This document shows positions 34,960-45,237 of a stretch of DNA of 64,000 nt, in pieces; the stretch's first letter is position 1; the number at the start of each line of letters is the position of its first letter. Under the pieces are notes generated by a model. That model had not been told where the DNA came from, searched no databases, and was given only the letters and a program-made list of their open reading frames with translations. Source of the DNA: Planctomycetota bacterium (GTDB lineage Bacteria > Planctomycetota > Planctomycetia > Pirellulales > Lacipirellulaceae); NCBI GenBank assembly GCA_029781135.1, contig JAKOXH010000043.1, forward strand, positions 229,915 to 293,914, read 5' to 3'. Both the position numbers and the translations under genes were made by a program.

Positions 34960-35301
34960 ATGCAAGACGAACGCAATCGAGGTGTCACCGAAGCACGATT
35001 CGGATTGACCGTGCTGATTTGCTTGTTGGTGGCAATGGGGTATATCGTGTTGCTGCGCCTGGGAAGTCCGACGGATTCGACGGTCGAAATCCGGCCCGAG
35101 CAGCCGCCGGTAGCTCGCGAAGAAACGACGCCGGTCGATCCGAATGAGCCTCAGGTACTGCCGATCGAACCGCAGAGGCAGACCGTGCCGCAGATGTCGG
35201 CTCGGCCCGACTATGTGCCGACAACTCCGCACGGGGCCGCGGCGGAGCCCGATCGTTATCCCGTTGTGCCCGCCACTTCGCTCGAAACGCAGCGTCGTTA
35301 G
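34960..35301 (+). CDS. Single-pass membrane protein with Pro-rich periplasmic tail
   Basis: A 113-residue protein with an N-terminal membrane helix (LTVLICLLVAMGYIVLLRLG, 16-35) and a Pro/Glu-rich, apparently disordered tail. AGGAGG lies about 9-14 bases before the ATG. It follows rsmH by 154 bases, a place where ftsL is found in many genomes, but it has no coiled coil, so I do not call it FtsL. It overlaps the convergent TPR gene by 4 bases at the stop codons. Confidence 0.75.
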   Translation: MQDERNRGVTEARFGLTVLICLLVAMGYIVLLRLGSPTDSTVEIRPEQPPVAREETTPVDPNEPQVLPIEPQRQTVPQMSARPDYVPTTPHGAAAEPDRYPVVPATSLETQRR

Positions 35302-36716
35302 CGAACGATTTCACCGGTGGGCAGGCTCGCTACGGGGGGCACGTACGGCGGCGCTGGTGCAATCGTCGCCGCGGGAGCGGGCGCTGGTGCCTGCGTAGCA
35401 ATTTGCGGCTGTGCAGTGACTTGCGGTTGCGTGACCGCCTCGACTGGCACGGTCGCCGGTGTGGCAACTGGCGATTGACCAGCTACTTGGGTCTGTGGAA
35501 CCGTGGGCGTGCCGGGTGTAGCAGTTGCCGATTGCAGTGGCGTTTGAACGGTAACTGGCATTTGCGCCGCCGGAAGTGGCTGAGTCGCAAGGTGAGTCTG
35601 CGTGGATGCTGCGGTTGTTGCTACAACAGGTGCTGGTGTGGCAGCGGTTGACGGTGTCGCAACAGGTGACTTGGCGGAGGCGGGCGGCTGGGCGGCAATC
35701 TGACTGGTTGTAACCGCAGGAGTAGTCACCGTAGGTAGTGCCGAATTGCTGGCCGCCGGCGTTGCGGTGGGCGTCGCACTTACGGGCACATTAATCGCCC
35801 GTGGCCGCGGTTTGGCCACCGCCATGCGGTTCCCTTGCAATTTGGCCAGCGCATCTTGAGCTGGCTGCATGCCCGGATTCTGCTGTAGCGCCGCTTGGAA
35901 ATACGTGACCGCGTCGTGCGGCCGGCCGCGCTCAACCAGCAACTGTCCCAGATTGTAATTGGCCTCGGCAGGAGCATGAACGGCGGCCAAATGTGCTAAG
36001 GCACGTTGATCTTGATGCAATTCGACCAACACGGTCGCGGCGTTGTTGCGGTACAGGGCTTTCGTGGGCTGCAACTGGATCGCCTGTTCTAACACTTGTA
36101 CCGAGGGCTGGAGTTTGCCTTGACGGGCCAAGCACAGGCCCAGGTCGTTCAAGGCCCCGGCATGCTGAGGATTCGACTTCACTGCCTGGGCGTAGAGGTT
36201 TTCGGCGAGGGGCAAATTGCCTTGCCGATCTTCCATCCGCGCCGCGGCACGCAGCAGTTCAACGTGGCCCGGCCACATCGAAAGCGCCCGCTGGAAGTTG
36301 CTGCGGGCTTGCTGAATATCGCCTTGCCGCTCACACATTTGTGCGGCGAAGATGAAAAACTCCGGCGTCGGGGGGCCCGTCGGCGTGCTGAGCGAAAGTG
36401 GATCTGCTTTCGCCTCGGCAGGTGGCATCGTGGGATGTTGCGACGAAGCAGCCTTGCTGTTGCTCGAGGAGGCGTTTTTCATGTACTGAATCGGATGCCA
36501 AATTGGCGACACCGGTTCTTGCGCGTGGCCAACAACAGCCGGCTGCCTGGCAGCAGGAGTCGTGCTCTTCGACCACGGCCAAATCGACGAGGTTGATTGC
36601 TCGGCGGGCGATTGCCGCTTTAGCGCCCAGGAAGCCGGGTCGGCCACAGCAAACGACGCGGTGAAATTGGCTGCGCAGAGTGCGACCGCGAGTGTTATTG
36701 TCCAGGCGTTACGCAT
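35298..36716 (-). CDS. TPR-repeat exported protein, TadD-like
   Basis: The 472-residue protein has a signal peptide (cleavage near 25), a linker, TPR repeats (about 122-295, e.g. FFIFAAQMCERQGDIQQARSNFQRAL and ALNDLGLCLARQGKLQPSVQVLEQAI) and a long Pro/Ala/Thr/Gln-rich tail of about 170 residues. AAGGAGG is 8 bases before the ATG. Its place at the end of the Tad locus suggests a TadD-type lipoprotein-like pilotin, but there is no lipobox cysteine, and the tail is unusual. Confidence 0.8.
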   Translation of the reverse strand: MRNAWTITLAVALCAANFTASFAVADPASWALKRQSPAEQSTSSIWPWSKSTTPAARQPAVVGHAQEPVSPIWHPIQYMKNASSSNSKAASSQHPTMPPAEAKADPLSLSTPTGPPTPEFFIFAAQMCERQGDIQQARSNFQRALSMWPGHVELLRAAARMEDRQGNLPLAENLYAQAVKSNPQHAGALNDLGLCLARQGKLQPSVQVLEQAIQLQPTKALYRNNAATVLVELHQDQRALAHLAAVHAPAEANYNLGQLLVERGRPHDAVTYFQAALQQNPGMQPAQDALAKLQGNRMAVAKPRPRAINVPVSATPTATPAASNSALPTVTTPAVTTSQIAAQPPASAKSPVATPSTAATPAPVVATTAASTQTHLATQPLPAAQMPVTVQTPLQSATATPGTPTVPQTQVAGQSPVATPATVPVEAVTQPQVTAQPQIATQAPAPAPAATIAPAPPYVPPVASLPTGEIVR

Positions 36717-36823
36717 GGCCGGTCCTCCTTGACCATTTGAGCCGCCAACATCCTTGCCGGCGGCTATGATTTGAACTTCTTTCTACGAGACTTTATGTGA
36801 TCAACTTGGTGCCCAGCGTGGAA

Positions 36824-37393
36824 TTACTGACCGCTTGATCCAGAGCCATTGCTGCTTCCACCGGTGCTCGAAGTTGGCAATACCGGTGGAGGCATCACCT
36901 GCAGGAACTTGGTGTTTGTGGCATCCACGATTGCCGCCGGTCGGCCATCTGAAACCAGATATGTCTCCTCAACCTGCGGCATTTGGCCGTCGATGCTCAC
37001 CTTACTCGCGTATTCGCGAACAATGGCCAGGCGCTGGGCATTCACGTCCGGGTCCAGCGTGCGTTCGATGAAAATATTACGCCGCATGGCGGGGGCCTGC
37101 GTCATAATCCACTGCACGCGCAGTTCGCCGGCGGTGGTAAGTTCGTTCGTCCCCGGCTTGAAGTAGTGCTGGCCGAGCAAGTTCTGTCGGCGCCAGCCAT
37201 TGTTGACCATGATGCAAAACGGCTCGCGGACCGCGATCCGATCGGGGCATTGATAGGGCCACGGCCACTGCTGGTTGGCGTAAAAATTTCTCTTCACATA
37301 ATAGGCCGCGTCATCGACGAAGACGGCCGGCAACGTTTGGGCCGTCCCAGCTACGGCGCAAAAAACAATGGCCACAGACAACATACGTCGCAT
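36824..37393 (-). CDS. Conserved exported protein of unknown function
   Basis: A 189-residue secreted protein: signal peptide (cleavage near 19, GTAQ), then a segment with YYVKRNFYANQQWPWPYQCP and two Cys (PYQCPD, EPFCIM) that could form a disulfide. The tail is Ser/Gly-rich. GGGAG lies 10 bases before the ATG. It sits between the spermidine-synthase-like gene and the TPR gene on the same strand, so a link to the pilus is possible but unproven. I do not recognise the family. Confidence 0.65.
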   Translation of the reverse strand: MRRMLSVAIVFCAVAGTAQTLPAVFVDDAAYYVKRNFYANQQWPWPYQCPDRIAVREPFCIMVNNGWRRQNLLGQHYFKPGTNELTTAGELRVQWIMTQAPAMRRNIFIERTLDPDVNAQRLAIVREYASKVSIDGQMPQVEETYLVSDGRPAAIVDATNTKFLQVMPPPVLPTSSTGGSSNGSGSSGQ

Positions 37394-37751
37394 GTTCGCT
37401 CACTCCCAGTCGCGGGGGACGTCAGGTCGGTTCGACTTAGCCCAAACGGCGGCCTCGCCAGCGCATACGGGACAACGCTGCGACCATACCGCTTCCTCTT
37501 CTACATTCGTCCTATCGGCTGGTCTTCTTCGGAAACTGCGCTAAGGACGGAGCAACCCGCGTAAATTGCCCAGATGGCGCGAAAGAGGCTGGAAGGTGGT
37601 TGACAAAAGCGCAGCCCGCTCTGACGAACACGATGCTGCTGGCAACGGTAGCAGCGGACCAAAGCGACTATATACGCAACGCCACGGTCGTATTTGGTTT
37701 TGCAGTAATAGTGATTGAGCCGTGCGCGTTCCGCGCCGCATCGCGGCGAAA
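37394..37751. other. Intergenic region inside the Tad locus
   Basis: These 358 bases separate the spermidine-synthase-like gene from the exported protein. No gene, RNA or clear hairpin is seen; the gap suggests a separate promoter for the last two genes. Confidence 0.4.
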
Positions 37752-40064
37752 CTAGCGTACGATCTCAAATAGGCTGCTGTGGGCGTCGGTCCACAGCACC
37801 GGCGGTTTGGGCGGTGCATCGGGCTGATAAACGAACTGGTCCAATGCTGCCAGCAGATCTTTGTTGCGCGTGAGGACGATCCAATCGGCGCTGTTGATGA
37901 GCTGTTCATTCGCGCTCGGGCTATGGATTTCCAGGCAATTGAATTGGATTCGTTCGGCCGCCGCCCGCACGACGCGCGCCAGATCGAGATAACGGTTGGA
38001 AACGTGTACGATCAATGCCCCATCGGCGCCATCGACTGCCTCCGTGGCCAGGCGCGGCAAATAGATGTCATACGCCTCGGCCGTTAAGAGATGCGTCGGC
38101 ACGGCGTCGCCGCTAAAGGCATCGAGCACGAGCACATGATATCGCGGCAATTTCGGCGTGTGCACTTCGCGTTCGAGCGTGAGGCGAGCATCGCCCAGCT
38201 TGATATCGCAATGCGCGCCGCGCGCTCGGCAATCGGTTACATAGGTGAACCATTCGCCGCTGGTCGACATTTCGACCACGGCCGGATTGATTTCAAAGAA
38301 CGTGAGATAATCGCCTTTGCCCGCGTAGGCCGCCAGCGTTCCCGTGCCGAGGCCGACGTCGCCAATCCGTACGCCGCCGGGCGGCCGATTGGCGTGAAAG
38401 AAATTCAATACGCGTCCCACCGCGCTGGTCGTCGCGTAGTATGAAGTTGGCTGGCCGCGTCGCTCGGGCAAAGTGAACTGCGAGCCGTGAATGGTCGTGC
38501 CGTTGAGCAGCACTAAGTTCTCGGCCCGCGGATCATCGGCGTCTTGCTTGCGAATGGTGAGTGTGCCAAAGAAATTCCGTGACTGGAATACCACGTTCTT
38601 GCGCGAGGCGTATAGGTAGTCCGTTAAATCGAGCAAGACAAACGATGTGGGGATCAGCAGCACGATAAGTGTGATCCGCGACATCCACATAGATCGCTCA
38701 CTACTATTGTCTTCAGAGGGCACGGCTCGATTGACTAACGCGTACAACACCACGCCGATTGCCAGAATCGCGCCGGCGAAGATCGCCAGTTTCCACTCGA
38801 AGATCGTCGCGAATATGTGTGGCGCAACGATCGAGACGGCGAGTCCGCCTAACGCGCCGCCGGCAGAGATGAGCAGGTAATACGCCGTCAGGTATCGTGT
38901 AGGCGGCTTAAGGCTTGCCAGTTCGCCGTGACACAAGAAGCAGATTCCGAACAGGGCGATGAAGTTGGCGGCGAGCGCGGTGCGAAAGCCAATATGGAAC
39001 TCGGGGCTGGTCACGCTACCGTCTTTTGCTACGTTCGCGATGTGCAGGATTTCGGCGGCCGACCGCAGGCAAATCCCAGTAAAGCCGCAGTCGAACAAGT
39101 TCGCCGCCCCGATGCCTTCTTTGTGGGCGAGCCCCGTCGCATAACTGGCCGGAATCGCGAGCGCAGCCACGACCGTTCGCCGATACCACACGGGACGATC
39201 GAACGCGATGATGAACGTCAGTAAGTAAAGTGCGAGAGGGATGATCCAGAGTAGCGGCACGACCGCGACATCGGTAGACACATGATTCGTTGTCGCCATC
39301 AAAGTTGCCGATGCGAATGCCGGGAGCGCGATCCACAGGAGATAATGGACCCGCAGCGGCGACGCGGCAATACAAGCGGAAACGCCGTCTTTCGATTGGG
39401 CGTGGTTTTCGATTTCATTTTGAGCGTCGCTGACCAACTTGATTCTCTCGGCCGACGACGTCCATAACCAAGCCGCCGTGGCGCCACAAAGTACGGCGAA
39501 CGCGATGAATCCTGCCGACCAAAGCGTAGCTTGCCGGGGAAGTTCAAAGAACCGCTCGAACACAAACGGATAGCTCACGAGGGCCAGCAGCGAACCGATG
39601 TTCGATAACGCGTACAACCGATAGGGAGTTCGCTCGGGAAATGAGCGGGCAAACCAGGCCTGTAGGAGCGGTCCAGTAGCCGACAACACGAAATAGGGCA
39701 ACCCGATGGTTAGCGCGAGCATGACCAGGATTTCGCGTGTCGGATCTCCGCCGCCTTGTGGCGCAGCCCCAGCCCGCGGCAGGACGCGCAGGAACAAGAC
39801 GGCCCCCACGATGAGCGCGAGATGCGCGGCAGCTTGATATTTGATTCGCAAGCAACGATTGCTGAAATGCGCGTACGCGTAGCCGCCGAACAGCAGCGAC
39901 TGGAAGAACAGCAAACAGGTCGTCCAAACCGCCGACGTCCCGCCGAACCACGGCAAGATCGCCTTACTAATCATCGGCTGAATTTGAAACAGCAGAAACG
40001 CGCTCGCGAAGATCGTCGCCGCATAGGTTGCCGCCAGCCAGCGTTTTTGAAATGCGTTTTCCAT
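37752..40064 (-). CDS. Membrane protein fused to a spermidine-synthase-like domain
   Basis: A 770-residue protein from the ATG at 40064 (a longer frame reaches 40145). About a dozen membrane helices come first (AATYAATIFASAFLLFQIQP..., LALYLLTFIIAFDRP..., LRSAAE...), then a C-terminal soluble domain with a SAM/aminopropyl-binding-like Rossmann motif (IGDVGLGTGTLAAY), FEINPAVVEM and VLDAFSGDAVPTHLLT, as in spermidine synthases. Active-site residues of true synthases cannot be confirmed, so polyamine synthesis is not claimed. It follows tadC by 92 bases on the same strand. Confidence 0.85.
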   Translation of the reverse strand: MENAFQKRWLAATYAATIFASAFLLFQIQPMISKAILPWFGGTSAVWTTCLLFFQSLLFGGYAYAHFSNRCLRIKYQAAAHLALIVGAVLFLRVLPRAGAAPQGGGDPTREILVMLALTIGLPYFVLSATGPLLQAWFARSFPERTPYRLYALSNIGSLLALVSYPFVFERFFELPRQATLWSAGFIAFAVLCGATAAWLWTSSAERIKLVSDAQNEIENHAQSKDGVSACIAASPLRVHYLLWIALPAFASATLMATTNHVSTDVAVVPLLWIIPLALYLLTFIIAFDRPVWYRRTVVAALAIPASYATGLAHKEGIGAANLFDCGFTGICLRSAAEILHIANVAKDGSVTSPEFHIGFRTALAANFIALFGICFLCHGELASLKPPTRYLTAYYLLISAGGALGGLAVSIVAPHIFATIFEWKLAIFAGAILAIGVVLYALVNRAVPSEDNSSERSMWMSRITLIVLLIPTSFVLLDLTDYLYASRKNVVFQSRNFFGTLTIRKQDADDPRAENLVLLNGTTIHGSQFTLPERRGQPTSYYATTSAVGRVLNFFHANRPPGGVRIGDVGLGTGTLAAYAGKGDYLTFFEINPAVVEMSTSGEWFTYVTDCRARGAHCDIKLGDARLTLEREVHTPKLPRYHVLVLDAFSGDAVPTHLLTAEAYDIYLPRLATEAVDGADGALIVHVSNRYLDLARVVRAAAERIQFNCLEIHSPSANEQLINSADWIVLTRNKDLLAALDQFVYQPDAPPKPPVLWTDAHSSLFEIVR

Positions 40065-40156
40065 CACGCCATCGTGACACGAAAGGCGTTTGAGCAATAG
40101 CCCGCATCGGAAAATGGGCCGCTTGCCACAACCATTCGAAAGCACATGCGCTGCGG

Positions 40157-41152
40157 CTATTTGTGCTGTCCGCTCATCGCCGGGAACATTTCATTGATCA
40201 TCGTGATAGCGGCAGGCCCCACGAGCACGATGAAAATCGCCGGAAAGATAAACAGCACCAACGGAAAGATGAGTTTCACCGCGGTTTTGGCGGCCTTTTC
40301 TTCGGCCATTTGCCGACGACGCGTGCGCATGGAGTCGCTTTGCACGCGTAACGCCTGGGCCACGCTTGACCCGAATTTATCGGCCTGAATCAGAATCGCG
40401 GCGAGCGCTTTGAGATCATCAACGCCCGTTCGGGCGCCAAGGTCATGTAACACATCGTTCCGCGCCCTGCCCATTTGCAGGTGCAAGTTGCACAAGCTGA
40501 ATTCCTCGGCGATGACCGCGTACGTCTTCTTCATTTCCTCACTGACCTTGCGCATTGCCTGATCGAGGCCTAAACCGGCCTCGACGCAGACGACCATCAG
40601 GTCGAGCGCGTCGGGCAATCCGAAGAAGATATTGTCTTGGCGCGACTTCTTGAAGAACCACAGCACGACCTCTGGCAAATAGAACGCGACTCCCGCGGAA
40701 GCGACCGTGTACATCATCGTTTCCGTGGAAGCGCCATGGGTGAAGAACATGGCCCCGCCGCCAACCAGGAAGCCGACCAACAGGCACAACGTTTTCAACC
40801 CGAGAAAGATGCTGGTGGCCGATTCACCGCGGAAACCTGCGTAATTTAGTTTTGCCCGCAGTTTGCCGACGTCTTCTTCCGACTTGGGCTGGAGGGGCTT
40901 CGCCATGCTGGGCGACGCGCGTTCCAAGAGCCGCGCCATGCCGTCGGCGCGCTTCGTGACGCCGCGAGAGTTATCGCGTCCCTCGCCGCGTCGCCGCGAG
41001 GGATCACTGAAGTCTTCCAGCCGCGCCTCGGCACGTACGTTTTTCTTGGTCGAAAATAAATCCAACAGCAGCCAGGCGCCGCAGGCAACACCGCCGAAAA
41101 TGGCGATCTTGGTCAAGAGCGGCATGCTGATCAAAGTGGCTAGAGTGAGCAT
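40157..41152 (-). CDS. tadC: Tad pilus inner-membrane platform protein TadC
   Basis: A 331-residue type II secretion F-domain protein with membrane helices at the N-terminus (12-31), near 112-160 and at the C-terminus (LIFPLVLFIFPAIFIVLVGPAAI). The T2SSF core (DALDLMVVCVEAGLGLDQAMRKVSEEM ... LGARTGVDDLKALAAILIQADKFGSSVAQALRVQSDSMRTRRRQ) is clear. With TadB it forms the platform that the TadA motor drives. Gap of 103 bases to tadB. Confidence 0.93.
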   Translation of the reverse strand: MLTLATLISMPLLTKIAIFGGVACGAWLLLDLFSTKKNVRAEARLEDFSDPSRRRGEGRDNSRGVTKRADGMARLLERASPSMAKPLQPKSEEDVGKLRAKLNYAGFRGESATSIFLGLKTLCLLVGFLVGGGAMFFTHGASTETMMYTVASAGVAFYLPEVVLWFFKKSRQDNIFFGLPDALDLMVVCVEAGLGLDQAMRKVSEEMKKTYAVIAEEFSLCNLHLQMGRARNDVLHDLGARTGVDDLKALAAILIQADKFGSSVAQALRVQSDSMRTRRRQMAEEKAAKTAVKLIFPLVLFIFPAIFIVLVGPAAITMINEMFPAMSGQHK

Positions 41153-41255
41153 AGGTCTGTGTGAGCGTTAGGAGCCGCAACGCGAAATGTACGAATGGCA
41201 ACGGTCGTCGAGCACAAGCGTTTTTTGAACGTCGGCAACTGCTTTGCCCACCTCC

Positions 41256-42224
41256 TTAAACGCGAATGTTCACGATTTTTCGAATCATCAAGGCACCGAA
41301 CAGCTGGGTGACGATGCCAGCTACCAGCATTTTTTTCCCCAGCGGATCGGTAAACAGCAGCATCAAGTAATCGGGATTCATACGATACACGACGGCGAAC
41401 AGAGCAGGCGGCAATGCCAACAACACGACGCCAGATAGACGACCTTCGCCCGTGAGTGCCTGCACCTGCCCCCAAATTTTGAACCGTTCGCGTACGAGAT
41501 GGCCGATCTTGTCGAGAATTTCCGCTAAATCGCCGCCCGTTTGTCGCTGCAGAATAATCGCTGTGGCAAAGAACTTCAGGTCGAGGTTGGGAATGCGTTT
41601 CGTCAGGCCGTTGAGTGCCTCATCCAGTGGCTTACCAAGATTTTGTTCTTCAAACGTTCGGCTGAACTCGCCGCCGATCGGGTCGGACATCTCTTGAGCC
41701 ACCAGGTTGAAGCCGGCCGCCAAGCTGTGCCCTGCCCGCAACGCTCGAGCGATCAGTTCCAATGCCTCCGGCAGCTGCGCGGCAAACGCCTTCAAGCGTC
41801 GTTTCCGTTTGAATAGCAGCCACACAATCGGCAGCAGTCCTAGGGCGGCGGCCATTACGGGGCCCAATGCGACGCTAAAACCCGCAATCGAGGGCAATAC
41901 CATTCCCACGGCTGCCAGAGACGCGCAAATGACCAAGAAGTGAGGCACCGCCAGTGCAACATTGGCTTGGTCGAACAATAGCCGGAGGTTCAAGTAACGC
42001 GAGACAAATCGCTCGGCGGTACCCGCGCTGTCATCCCGCATGGAACTTAGTAGTTCCTTGTACTGCGCCGCCTCCGCCTTACCTTTGCCTTTGGAATTGC
42101 TGGTCAGCGCGTTCAGGCGTTGTTCCACTTCGGCTTCGCGATCGCCGCTGGAGATGAACGCCAGCGCGCCGACTAAGGCCGCAACGCCCAGGAAGACCGC
42201 ACTACAAACAATGATGGGTGTCAT
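41256..42224 (-). CDS. tadB: Tad pilus inner-membrane platform protein TadB
   Basis: A 322-residue T2SSF-domain protein. An N-terminal helix (1-24) is followed by a soluble stretch, a helix pair near 95-140, the F domain (LPEALELIARALRAGHSLAAGFNLVAQEM ... RQTGGDLAEILDKIGHLVRERF) and two C-terminal helices. It pairs with TadC. The gene follows tadA by 91 bases. Confidence 0.93.
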   Translation of the reverse strand: MTPIIVCSAVFLGVAALVGALAFISSGDREAEVEQRLNALTSNSKGKGKAEAAQYKELLSSMRDDSAGTAERFVSRYLNLRLLFDQANVALAVPHFLVICASLAAVGMVLPSIAGFSVALGPVMAAALGLLPIVWLLFKRKRRLKAFAAQLPEALELIARALRAGHSLAAGFNLVAQEMSDPIGGEFSRTFEEQNLGKPLDEALNGLTKRIPNLDLKFFATAIILQRQTGGDLAEILDKIGHLVRERFKIWGQVQALTGEGRLSGVVLLALPPALFAVVYRMNPDYLMLLFTDPLGKKMLVAGIVTQLFGALMIRKIVNIRV

Positions 42225-42315
42225 AAGGTTGTTCGTCGCCCGTTCAAGAAGCTGTCATTGTTGCGTGAATTGAATCAAATGCCGATCCAGACTTCCAGTT
42301 TCTCTTACCGGCGGG

Positions 42316-43641
42316 CTAGTCCCTCAGCATGATGCGTTCGCGGAAGGCGCTTGCCGGCAACCGGACGCCGCTCGACTCGAGCCGCGTCATAAACGACGGC
42401 CGAATACCGGTAGCCACAAAATGGCCGACCGCCCGACCGCGCTCGTCGACACCTTCTTGCACATACTTGAAGATGTCCTGCATGACGATGGTGTCTTGTT
42501 CCATGCCGACCACTTCGGTAATGTGCGTGACCTTACGTGGGCCACCCTGCATCCGGTTCGCCTGCACGATCAAATCGACGGCGTTGGCAATCTGCTGTCG
42601 CATGGCGCGGACGGGCATTTCGAACCCGGCCATCATGATCATCGTCTCCAAGCGGGCGATGGCGTCGCGGGGCGTGTTCGCGTGGCAAGTCGTGAGCGAT
42701 CCGTCGTGACCCGTGTTCATCGCTTGCAGCATGTCGAGCGTCTCGCCGCCCCGGCATTCGCCGATGATGATGCGGTCGGGCCGCATACGCAGTGTGTTGC
42801 GTACCAGGTCAGTCGCTTTGATTTGCCCTTTGCCTTCGATGTTCGCGGGACGGGTTTCCAACCGTACCACGTGATCTTGCTGCAATTGCAGTTCGGCCGC
42901 GTCTTCGATCGTTACGATGCGCTCATCGTTGGAGATGAAGCTGGACAGCGTATTGAGCAGCGTCGTTTTACCAGAGCCGGTGCCGCCCGAAATAATGATG
43001 TTCAGGTGCGCCTTCATCGCCCCTTCGAGCAACATCACCATCTCGGGAGTGAGGCTCTTATAGTTCAACAGGTCTTCTAGCTTGAGCGGATTGGAGCCAA
43101 ACCTCCGGATGGTCACGGTGGGGCCATCGAGCGCCAGCGGCGGAATGATAGCGTTCACACGGGAACCATCCGGCAAGCGGGCATCGCACATGGGGCAGAC
43201 TTCGTCGACGCGCCGCCCGACCTTCGACACAATGCGGTCGATGATTTGCATCAGGTGTTTATCATCGCGAAACTGGATCGGTGCTTTTTCCAAACAGCCG
43301 CCGCGTTCCACATAGATATTCTTGGGGCCGTTGATCATGATTTCGCTGATGGTCGGCTCTTTTAAGAGCATTTCGAGCGGACCGAGGCCGAACGTTTCGT
43401 CGAGCACTTCCTCGATCAGGCGGTCGCGCTCGCTGCGATTGAGATAGGTATCCTCGGTGTCGCACAGGTGCTCGACCACAAGGCGAATTTCGCGGCGCAA
43501 TACTTCGCCTTCGAGTTCGCCGACGCGCGATAGATCGAGCTTGTCGACGAGCTTCGTGTGAATACGTCGTTTGATATTCTCGAATTCGAGTTCCTTGTCC
43601 TTCTGGGACAAGGCGGCGGGGGCATTGGCAAGTTTCGTCAT
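42316..43641 (-). CDS. tadA: Tad pilus assembly ATPase TadA/CpaF
   Basis: Secretion ATPase of 441 residues from the ATG at 43641; a longer frame to 43725 lacks support. Walker A GGTGSGKT (219-226), the Asp-box region ([13 protein letters not shown]), Walker B ([14 protein letters not shown]) and the His-box ([19 protein letters not shown]) are complete. It powers Flp pilus assembly at the inner membrane. All partners lie beside it on the same strand. Confidence 0.96.
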   Translation of the reverse strand: MTKLANAPAALSQKDKELEFENIKRRIHTKLVDKLDLSRVGELEGEVLRREIRLVVEHLCDTEDTYLNRSERDRLIEEVLDETFGLGPLEMLLKEPTISEIMINGPKNIYVERGGCLEKAPIQFRDDKHLMQIIDRIVSKVGRRVDEVCPMCDARLPDGSRVNAIIPPLALDGPTVTIRRFGSNPLKLEDLLNYKSLTPEMVMLLEGAMKAHLNIIISGGTGSGKTTLLNTLSSFISNDERIVTIEDAAELQLQQDHVVRLETRPANIEGKGQIKATDLVRNTLRMRPDRIIIGECRGGETLDMLQAMNTGHDGSLTTCHANTPRDAIARLETMIMMAGFEMPVRAMRQQIANAVDLIVQANRMQGGPRKVTHITEVVGMEQDTIVMQDIFKYVQEGVDERGRAVGHFVATGIRPSFMTRLESSGVRLPASAFRERIMLRD

Positions 43642-43886
43642 TGATGGTTTTCCGTCCTGGCGGACGACAGGGGATGATGGGCAGCGCAGGCGCGTGCGTG
43701 CTACCTTGGCGCATAATGCTCGCAAGAAAAGATAGCTTGCCGTCGAACCTCACGGGGCGCAACTTGGGCGAAGCAAAGCCGCCTTCAGCGGCGGAAAAGG
43801 CGCGTTGTGCCGGTTGTAACGACGGCTCATTCGCGGGCCACTGAGACGAGGAGTAGCCACTCGTTTTTTGAAGGTCGATCGCCCGA

Positions 43887-45089
43887 TTACGCCCGCGCCG
43901 GCCAGAGGCCCAGCCAACCTTTTTTGCGACCGCCCTCATTGGCTGGTTGTTCACCTTCCTTGGCGTGAAGTGCCGCCGCCAGTTGATTGATCGACTGCGT
44001 GATCGCGGCCTTCGGCGCCTGCTGAACGAGCGGGACGCCGTTATTGCGGACTTCGACCATCACGCGATAGTCGTTGGGTATCTGCCAGAAAATTTCCCGG
44101 CCGATTGTCTCCTGCGCTTTTCGCAGACTGATTTGACCCGTGTCGTAGCCCACGCGATTAACGACGATTTTCACCTTGTCGTCGAACTTGTTGGACTCCT
44201 TGAACGACATCATCAAACGCACGACGTTGCGCAGGCAAGGCAGGTCGAGTTGCGTGACGAGGAGCACCTTGTCGGCGGCGGCCAGCGCGTGCATATCGAG
44301 TTCGTTGAAACTCTTCGAGGTATCGACGATGACGTGCGTGAACGACGCTTTCAGCAGGCCGAGCACCCGTGTCAGCTCATCCGCGGAAATGTGCCGGGCA
44401 TCTTCCAACTGCACCGGGCGCGGCAACAGATAAAGGCCCGTATCGTGCTTGGTGAGCGAGCGTTTAAGTAGCGTGAGATCGAGCCGGTTGATGTTTTGGG
44501 CCACATCCGACAGGGTGTATTCCGGAATTGTATCGAGGAAGACGTCGGCATCGCCAAGGCACAAATCGAGGTCCAGCAAGACGACGGAGTTATCGGGATT
44601 AGCCGCGAGTGCGCAACCCAAGTTCACGGCGACGCTGGTTGTACCTACACCGCCCGTGGCGCCTGTAACCGCGACCACGGAGCAACTGGGCCCGGCCGCC
44701 CGGCCGCCGCCGGGGCGCTGGCTGGCCACGCGGTGCAGTGCGGCGGCCAGGTCTTCCGGTTTCAGCGGATGGGTAAGAAATTCTTTCGCGCCCGACCGCA
44801 TGGCGCGCAGGATCAAGTTGCCGTCGGTCGAACTGCTCACGACGAGCACCGCACAATTCGGCGCCGACTTCGCTAGGGAGGTGACCAAATCCAGAGCCTT
44901 GTCTGGATTGCTGTCGAGGGCGACGAAGCCGACATCCGGAGTGGTTTGTGCGACGACGTCGGCGAAAAACTCGTAGCGTGAACACTCGGCCTCCAGCCAA
45001 ACGGAGTCAAGCCCCAACAACATCGTCTTTAACGAGTCGCGGGAAGAATCTTTGGGATCGACAACCGCTATTCGTAACACGTTAGGCAT
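43887..45089 (-). CDS. tadZ: Tad pilus localisation ATPase TadZ/CpaE
   Basis: The 400 residues comprise an N-terminal receiver-like domain (about 1-125) and a ParA/MinD-type ATPase domain. The Walker A-like motif is GATGGVGTT (143-151): the usual P-loop lysine is replaced by Thr, and the deviant-Walker signature lysine is also missing. VLLDLDLCLGDADVFLD and VIVDTSKSFNELDMHAL follow. TadZ proteins place the pilus machine at the pole; nucleotide hydrolysis may be lost here. Confidence 0.92.
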   Translation of the reverse strand: MPNVLRIAVVDPKDSSRDSLKTMLLGLDSVWLEAECSRYEFFADVVAQTTPDVGFVALDSNPDKALDLVTSLAKSAPNCAVLVVSSSTDGNLILRAMRSGAKEFLTHPLKPEDLAAALHRVASQRPGGGRAAGPSCSVVAVTGATGGVGTTSVAVNLGCALAANPDNSVVLLDLDLCLGDADVFLDTIPEYTLSDVAQNINRLDLTLLKRSLTKHDTGLYLLPRPVQLEDARHISADELTRVLGLLKASFTHVIVDTSKSFNELDMHALAAADKVLLVTQLDLPCLRNVVRLMMSFKESNKFDDKVKIVVNRVGYDTGQISLRKAQETIGREIFWQIPNDYRVMVEVRNNGVPLVQQAPKAAITQSINQLAAALHAKEGEQPANEGGRKKGWLGLWPARA

Positions 45090-45237
45090 GGGGAGTGCCG
45101 TCCAACCAAACTGAGCTGGGCCTACATCGACGCTGTGGGTATCTCAGGACGAACAGTTCCGTTTGACGAACTTGCCAACGTCGCACGTGCGCTGCGGACC
45201 TATTCACGTTGTTATCGTAAGGTTAGCTCATAACTTG

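Noticed and set aside
34960..35301. FtsL, from its place after rsmH
   Set aside because: One membrane helix is present, but the rest is Pro-rich and has no leucine-zipper coiled coil.
37752..40064. Spermidine synthase
   Set aside because: The C-terminal domain has the fold motif, but the membrane-helix fusion and lack of confirmed active-site residues argue against naming it a polyamine synthase.
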